DNA of 33,889 nucleotides from an uncultured Hungatella sp. GTDB taxonomy: Bacteria; Bacillota; Clostridia; Lachnospirales; Lachnospiraceae. Made by a program: the position numbers and the translations under genes. Shown in pieces: positions 33,530-33,889 of the stretch. The first letter of the stretch is position 1. The number at the start of each line of letters is the position of its first letter. The notes under the pieces were generated by a model. That model had not been told where the DNA came from and did no database searches. It was given only the letters and a program-made list of their open reading frames with translations. The stretch covers positions 1 through 33,889 of the forward strand of contig CAMUJH010000045.1 of assembly GCA_947089145.1 (NCBI GenBank), written 5' to 3'.

Positions 33530-33883
33530 ATAGAGCGTGTGTATCCTGCCAAAGAAACGCTTTGGACAGGCATTGTACAGAGATAAATACAATCCAGAAA
33601 GAAAAATGAGTTTTCGTAAGCTTTACGTAAGAAAATGAACAGAGAAAAGTTATAGCATTTTTTCGAAAAGTGTATTATACTAACGTTGTGATTGAGGAAA
33701 TGATATTTCCTTACAGAGATTAGAAGACCTGAAAACATGATTTATAAAGCGTTTATAAAAAATGCCAAAAAAGTCAAAAAGGTATTGATAATTTCCATTA
33801 TAGGAAGTATAATTACCTCGTAATGCAATAGGGAGCCTTCCAAAAAGAAGGTTCAAAAAAGGAAAAAGGAGAGTGCATTCATT
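33530..33883 (+). promoter_or_regulatory. Long leader of the right-edge gene
   Basis: About 350 bases without a clear gene. It contains an interrupted hairpin with CAAAG/CTTTG near 33548-33572, a CGTAA/TTACG hairpin near 33614-33627, a possible -10 TATACT (33676-33681), the consensus-like promoter TTGATA-17-TATAAT (33785-33813), and a GAGCCTTC/GAAGGTTC hairpin (33833-33853). Confidence 0.45.
33737..33823 (+). CDS. Possible small cationic membrane peptide (28 residues)
   Basis: ATG 33737 to TAA 33823 encodes a peptide with a lysine-rich first half (KNAKKVKK) and a hydrophobic second half (VLIISIIGSIITS). This composition is seen in type I toxins and small membrane peptides. The ribosome site is poor (AGAAG at about ten bases), and the -35/-10 elements of a good promoter lie inside the frame, so it may well be chance. 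Confidence 0.2.
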   Translation: MIYKAFIKNAKKVKKVLIISIIGSIITS

Positions 33884-33889
33884 ATGAGA
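33884..33889 (+). CDS. Start of a gene cut by the window edge
   Basis: ATG AGA follows AAAGGAGAG (33866-33874) with a spacing of about nine bases, and a consensus-like promoter lies 70 bases upstream. Only two codons are visible, so nothing can be said of the product. Confidence 0.6.

Overview
The window looks like the chromosome of a Gram-positive, anaerobic, spore-forming Lachnospiraceae-type bacterium (Clostridium cluster XIVa). The grounds are near-balanced base composition, strong GGAGG ribosome binding sites, an archaeal-type short prolyl-tRNA synthetase, a CotS-like spore-coat gene, an uxaB gene with CcpA-like sites, and the order rho-rpmE-yqhQ-prmC-prfA. The genus cannot be fixed from sequence alone. 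I found no transposase, CRISPR array, prophage or tRNA gene. Most of the window is ordinary core genome, and the unusual material is mainly in the non-coding gaps.

Layout. 0.1-4 kb: proS, cca and a CotS-family gene behind a possible sporulation promoter. 4-6.9 kb: a phosphohexomutase and a membrane acyltransferase. 6.9-8.0 kb (minus strand): a membrane protein with eight tandem 11-residue helical repeats. 8.17-8.35 kb: a cluster of hairpins that reads best as a minus-strand structured RNA. 8.4-12.6 kb: an mreB-recD2-comF operon. 12.6-16.2 kb: rpmG-secE-nusG-rplK-rplA, then rplJ-rplL behind its own promoter and L10 leader. Two near-identical copies of an L1-binding rRNA mimic precede rplK and rplA. 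rpoB does not follow rplL; instead there is a second structured element and a long terminator. 16.6 kb (minus): a cold-shock gene with a terminator-like hairpin in its leader. 17-18.5 kb: uxaB with two LacI/CcpA-type operators around its promoter. 18.7-20.9 kb: a NodB-type deacetylase and rarA. 21-25.9 kb: rho, rpmE, yqhQ, prmC, prfA. 26-30.2 kb: a class B sortase, glmM and leuA.

The right end (30.3-33.4 kb, minus strand) is the most distinctive coding region. It holds a secreted protein made of about eleven choline/glucan-binding-type repeats, downstream of a single polypeptide that joins a winged-helix domain, a LicC-like nucleotidyltransferase and a LicA-like choline kinase domain. Together they suggest phosphocholine decoration of the cell surface and a protein able to bind it. 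Divergent from this gene is a roughly 350-base leader with several promoters, leading to a gene that starts six bases before the window ends.

Links between genes: surface construction recurs (mreB, glmM for UDP-GlcNAc, pgcA for sugar phosphates, acyltransferase, deacetylase, sortase, licCA, repeat protein). The translation and transcription core (rpmG to rplL, rho, prmC, prfA, proS, cca) makes up most of the rest.
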